Source of the DNA: Jeotgalicoccus saudimassiliensis
Lineage (GTDB): Bacteria > Bacillota > Bacilli > Staphylococcales > Salinicoccaceae
NCBI RefSeq assembly: GCF_000756715.1
Contig: NZ_CCSE01000001.1
Span: forward strand, 124,001 to 188,000
Length of the DNA stretch: 64,000 nt
Direction of reading: 5' to 3'
Below are positions 61,720 through 64,000 of the stretch, piece by piece. The notes under the pieces were generated by a model. That model did not search any database and was not told where the DNA came from. It saw only the letters and a program-made list of their open reading frames with translations. The position numbers and the translations under genes were made by a program. Position 1 is the stretch's first letter. The number at the start of each line of letters is the position of its first letter.

Positions 61720-63435
61720 ATGAAAAAGACAGTAGTTTCAGTAGCAACTTTAACAGCAATTACAGGTGTAGCGGCGACAACAGTTTCAGCAGATGAGTAC
61801 ACAATATCAAGTGGAGACACTTTATGGGGAATAGCTAACGAAGTCGGCACAACAGTTGCAGATCTGAAAGCTGATAACAAACTTTCAAGTGACGTTATTT
61901 TCCCTGGGGATGTTCTTACAGTTAAAGCTGAGGCAGCTGAAGAAGCACCTGCTCCTGCAAATAATGAATCTACATATACAGTTAAGCCGGGAGATACGCT
62001 TTGGGCAATCGGAGCGGAACTTTCAATGGATTACAATGAAATCATGAAGTTAAACAACCTGTCATCTGATCTTATCTTCGTTGGTCAGGAACTTTCAATT
62101 GATGGAACAGCTACGGCTGCACCAGCTGTTGAAGAAGTACCTGCAGTAGCAGAAGTACAGGCAGTTGAGCCAGCTGCAGAGGCTGTTGAAGAAGAACCAG
62201 CAGTAGCAGAAGTACAGGAAGTTGAACCAGCTGTGGAGGTTGTTGAAGAAGAACCAGCAGTAGCAGAAGTACAGGAAGTTGAACCAGCAGTAGCAGAAGT
62301 ACAGGAAGTTGAACCAGCTGTAGAGGTTGTTGAAGAAGAACCAGCAGTAGCAGAAGTACAGGAAGTTGAACCGGCTGCAGAGGTTGTTGAAGAAGAACCA
62401 GCTGAACCGACAGCAGAAGAAATTGCAGCAGCAGAACAAGCTGAAGCAGATAGAATTGCAGCTGAGGAAGCAGCAGCAGAACAAGCTGAAGCAGACAGAA
62501 TTGCAGCTGAGGAAGCAGCAGCGGCAGAACAAGCTGAAGCAGACAGAATCGCAGCTGAGGAAGCAGCAGCGGCAGAACAAGCTGAAGCAGACAGAATTGC
62601 AGCTGAGGAAGCAGCAGCAGAACAAGCTGAGGAAGACAGAATCGCGGCTGAAGAAGCGGCAGCAGAACAAGCTGAAGCAGACAGAATCGCAGCTGAAGAA
62701 GCGGCAGCAGAACAAGCTGAGGAAGACAGAATCGCGGCTGAAGAAGCGGCAGCAGAACAAGCTGAAGCAGACAGAATCGCAGCTGAAGAAGCGGCAGCTC
62801 AAAAGGCAGCTGAAGAAGCGGCAGCTCAAAAGGCAGCTGAAGAAGCGGCAGCTCAAAAGGCAGCTGAAGAAGCGGCAGCTCAAAAGGCAGCTGAAGAAGC
62901 GGCAGCTCAAAAGGCAGCTGAAGAAGCAGCAGCTGAAGAAGCAGCAGCAGAACAAGCTGAAGCAGACAGAATCGCAGCTGAAGAAGCTGAAGCAGCTGCG
63001 GCTGAAAGAGCAGCAGAACAGGCTGCAGCCGAAGAGGCTGAAGAAGCAGAGCAGCCTGCAGCAGCAACTCCGGTATCAAGTGTTTCAAACGGTAAGAACT
63101 GGTACTCATGGGGAACTTGTGCATGGTACGTGTTTGAAAAACGTTCAGCAATGGGCATGAGCGTAGGAAATAACTGGGGAGATGCTAAGAGCTGGGCTTC
63201 AAATGCACAGTCGGCGGGTTACTCAGTAAACAACACACCTTCAGTAGGTGCGGTAATGCAGGCTCCTGCATACACAAACGGAGCTTACGGCCAGGGGCAC
63301 GTTGCAATCGTTGAACGTGTTAACGGCGACGGATCAATCTTAGTATCAGAAATGCAGTTCGGCGGCGGATTAGGCGAAAAGAACACTAGAACAATCAGTG
63401 CTTCTCAAGTTTCAAGCCACAACTTCATTCACTAA
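61720..63435 (+). CDS. secreted LysM-CHAP cell-wall hydrolase with Ala/Glu repeat linker
   Basis: A 571-residue exported amidase or endopeptidase. Signal peptide (about 1-25, V-S-A-D); two LysM domains (about 27-69 and 85-128, both with S/P-G-D-T-L-W); a linker of P-A-V-A-E-V-Q-E-V-E repeats (130-225); nine or so 15-16-residue A-E-Q-A-E-A-D-R-I-A-A-E-E repeats (230-355); five Q-K-A-A-E-E-A-A-A repeats (nucleotides 62800-62934, 27 bp each); then CHAP (about 450-571) with catalytic Cys in G-T-C-A-W-Y and His in G-H-V-A-I-V. AGGAGG at 61703-61708 precedes the ATG. The antisense ORFs here arise from the repeats. Confidence 0.92.
   Translation: MKKTVVSVATLTAITGVAATTVSADEYTISSGDTLWGIANEVGTTVADLKADNKLSSDVIFPGDVLTVKAEAAEEAPAPANNESTYTVKPGDTLWAIGAELSMDYNEIMKLNNLSSDLIFVGQELSIDGTATAAPAVEEVPAVAEVQAVEPAAEAVEEEPAVAEVQEVEPAVEVVEEEPAVAEVQEVEPAVAEVQEVEPAVEVVEEEPAVAEVQEVEPAAEVVEEEPAEPTAEEIAAAEQAEADRIAAEEAAAEQAEADRIAAEEAAAAEQAEADRIAAEEAAAAEQAEADRIAAEEAAAEQAEEDRIAAEEAAAEQAEADRIAAEEAAAEQAEEDRIAAEEAAAEQAEADRIAAEEAAAQKAAEEAAAQKAAEEAAAQKAAEEAAAQKAAEEAAAQKAAEEAAAEEAAAEQAEADRIAAEEAEAAAAERAAEQAAAEEAEEAEQPAAATPVSSVSNGKNWYSWGTCAWYVFEKRSAMGMSVGNNWGDAKSWASNAQSAGYSVNNTPSVGAVMQAPAYTNGAYGQGHVAIVERVNGDGSILVSEMQFGGGLGEKNTRTISASQVSSHNFIH
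62458..62980. repeat. in-frame DNA repeats in the hydrolase linker
   Basis: Two coding repeat types: 45- or 48-bp units coding for A-E-Q-A-E-A-D-R-I-A-A-E-E-A-A, and five 27-bp units starting at 62800, 62827, 62854, 62881 and 62908. High identity between units suggests length can change by slippage or recombination. Confidence 0.85.
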
Positions 63436-63453
63436 TATACATTAATAGAATCG

Positions 63454-63498
63454 GCGGGAATCAGGTCTATGTTATATAGATTTGTTTCCCGCTTTTTT
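63454..63498 (+). terminator. Rho-independent terminator of the LysM-CHAP gene
   Basis: Outer arms GCGGGAA (63454-63460) and TTCCCGC (63486-63492) with further inner pairing (GTCTAT with ATAGAT), then T6. Confidence 0.88.
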
Positions 63499-63574
63499 AT
63501 ATTTTTGAATATATTACTGTGATTAGGTTATTGTGTATTATATAGAAGGAAAAAAACTCAACGTATAAATAAGT

Positions 63575-63608
63575 ACACTGTCCGACAAAATGATTTATCG
63601 GACAGTGT
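63575..63608. other. perfect 11-bp inverted repeat
   Basis: ACACTGTCCGA (63575-63585) pairs with TCGGACAGTGT (63598-63608), with a 12-nt loop. There is no T-run behind it, so it is either a weak terminator or an operator for the small gene at 63651. Confidence 0.6.
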
Positions 63609-63650
63609 GGCTATCTTAATTTTTATCAAAATTAAAAAGGAGGGGCATTA

Positions 63651-63821
63651 TTGAATATTATTTCGCAGGATCACAATACGGCTGTTGCACTGACTTCTTT
63701 AATTATTCTCGGTTTTCTCAATCTGATTACATTTAAAAAGTTTAAAAAACTGGATGATAAAGTCACTGCAATGCACGAACAGTGGAAGAAGGACAGAGAG
63801 AGTGAGAATCATAAAATTTAA
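63651..63821 (+). CDS. small single-helix membrane protein
   Basis: A 56-codon ORF starting at TTG 63651 with a very strong AAAAGGAGGGG site. The product has a hydrophobic helix (about residues 11-27, V-A-L-T-S-L-I-I-L-G-F-L), then a basic helical tail (F-K-K-F-K-K-L-D-D-K, ending in S-E-N-H-K-I). Function unknown. The 109 bp after it hold only AT-rich sequence and the start region of the next gene. Confidence 0.62.
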   Translation: MNIISQDHNTAVALTSLIILGFLNLITFKKFKKLDDKVTAMHEQWKKDRESENHKI

Positions 63822-63930
63822 CGATTATCCTGTATTTTTCTCTTCACATTTTCTTAACCTTCCGGAACGGTACATTCTCAGTACTGTATGTTAAAATGAT
63901 TAAAATGATATTAGAGGGAAAGTGGATTGG

Positions 63931-64000
63931 ATGACAGGTAAAAAGCTTATTATAGCGGTTGTTTTTATCGCCTTCTTCCTGCTCATCGGTATCAGTATCG
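63931..64000 (+). CDS. start of a membrane or secreted protein gene, cut by the window end
   Basis: ATG 63931 opens a frame (GAGGGAAAG upstream) that runs to the window edge. The first residues M-T-G-K-K-L-I-I-A-V-V-F-I-A-F-F-L-L form a signal anchor. Too short to identify. Confidence 0.55.
   Translation, partial: MTGKKLIIAVVFIAFFLLIGISI

Noticed and set aside
62095-63160. Long ORFs on the opposite strand and in another frame through the LysM-CHAP linker (up to 346 codons)
   Set aside because: Low-complexity products made of Leu, Gln, Phe or Cys runs, mirror images of GCA/GAA repeats in the real gene; no ribosome site.

Overview
The window is a low-to-moderate GC Gram-positive chromosome segment, almost certainly from the family Staphylococcaceae. 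The right half keeps a gene order I recall from Staphylococcus aureus: nrdI-nrdE-nrdF, the sst iron-siderophore operon, murB, a GGDEF membrane protein (GdpS type), tarO, yigZ, degV/fakB type, comFA, comFC, hpf, secA, prfB, then a LysM-CHAP cell-wall hydrolase. A Bacillus-like cccB cytochrome c after prfB and many extra lipoproteins point to a deep-branching genus such as Jeotgalicoccus, Salinicoccus or Macrococcus. The genus is inference. I see no rRNA, tRNA, CRISPR, prophage or insertion sequence.

Left third (1-20 kb): accessory and house-keeping enzymes. There is an erythromycin-esterase-like lipoprotein, a methyltransferase, an AI-2E family exporter, a reverse-strand run S41 protease / DUF5694-like / GNAT / NUDIX, a metallophosphatase, and a cluster of small membrane proteins (7.3-10.3 kb) with two paralogues and one small gene interrupted by a stop codon. 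A LysR / BASS transporter / isoaspartyl dipeptidase / GNAT / asparaginase block looks devoted to aspartyl-peptide and asparagine use. A PQQ-type sugar dehydrogenase lipoprotein follows.

Middle (20-38 kb): an alpha/beta hydrolase, a quinone oxidoreductase, a heterodimeric ABC exporter pair resembling Bacillus BmrC/BmrD, a MetE-like methyltransferase, cytosine deaminase, an MFS transporter, pabA with a fused pabB-pabC, three small or PxpC-like genes, and recQ.

Right (38-64 kb): ribonucleotide reductase under tandem NrdR boxes; the sst operon under a near-perfect Fur box; wall precursor genes murB and tarO; late competence and secretion genes; prfB with its programmed +1 frameshift; and a LysM-CHAP hydrolase with a WalR-type direct repeat upstream.

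Two non-coding signals stand out. First, the ABC exporter pair is preceded by a promoter, a 26-codon leader ORF and a terminator. The terminator's 3' arm octamer (CCTCTCTA) is duplicated inside the leader ORF, which forms a mutually exclusive antiterminator: a translation-sensing attenuator analogous to bmrB-bmrCD. Second, four intergenic regions hold tandem arrays with an exact 41-bp period but different unit sequences (19563-19740, 20709-20890, 36826-37276, 42186-42501). This may be a repeat family constrained in length rather than sequence.
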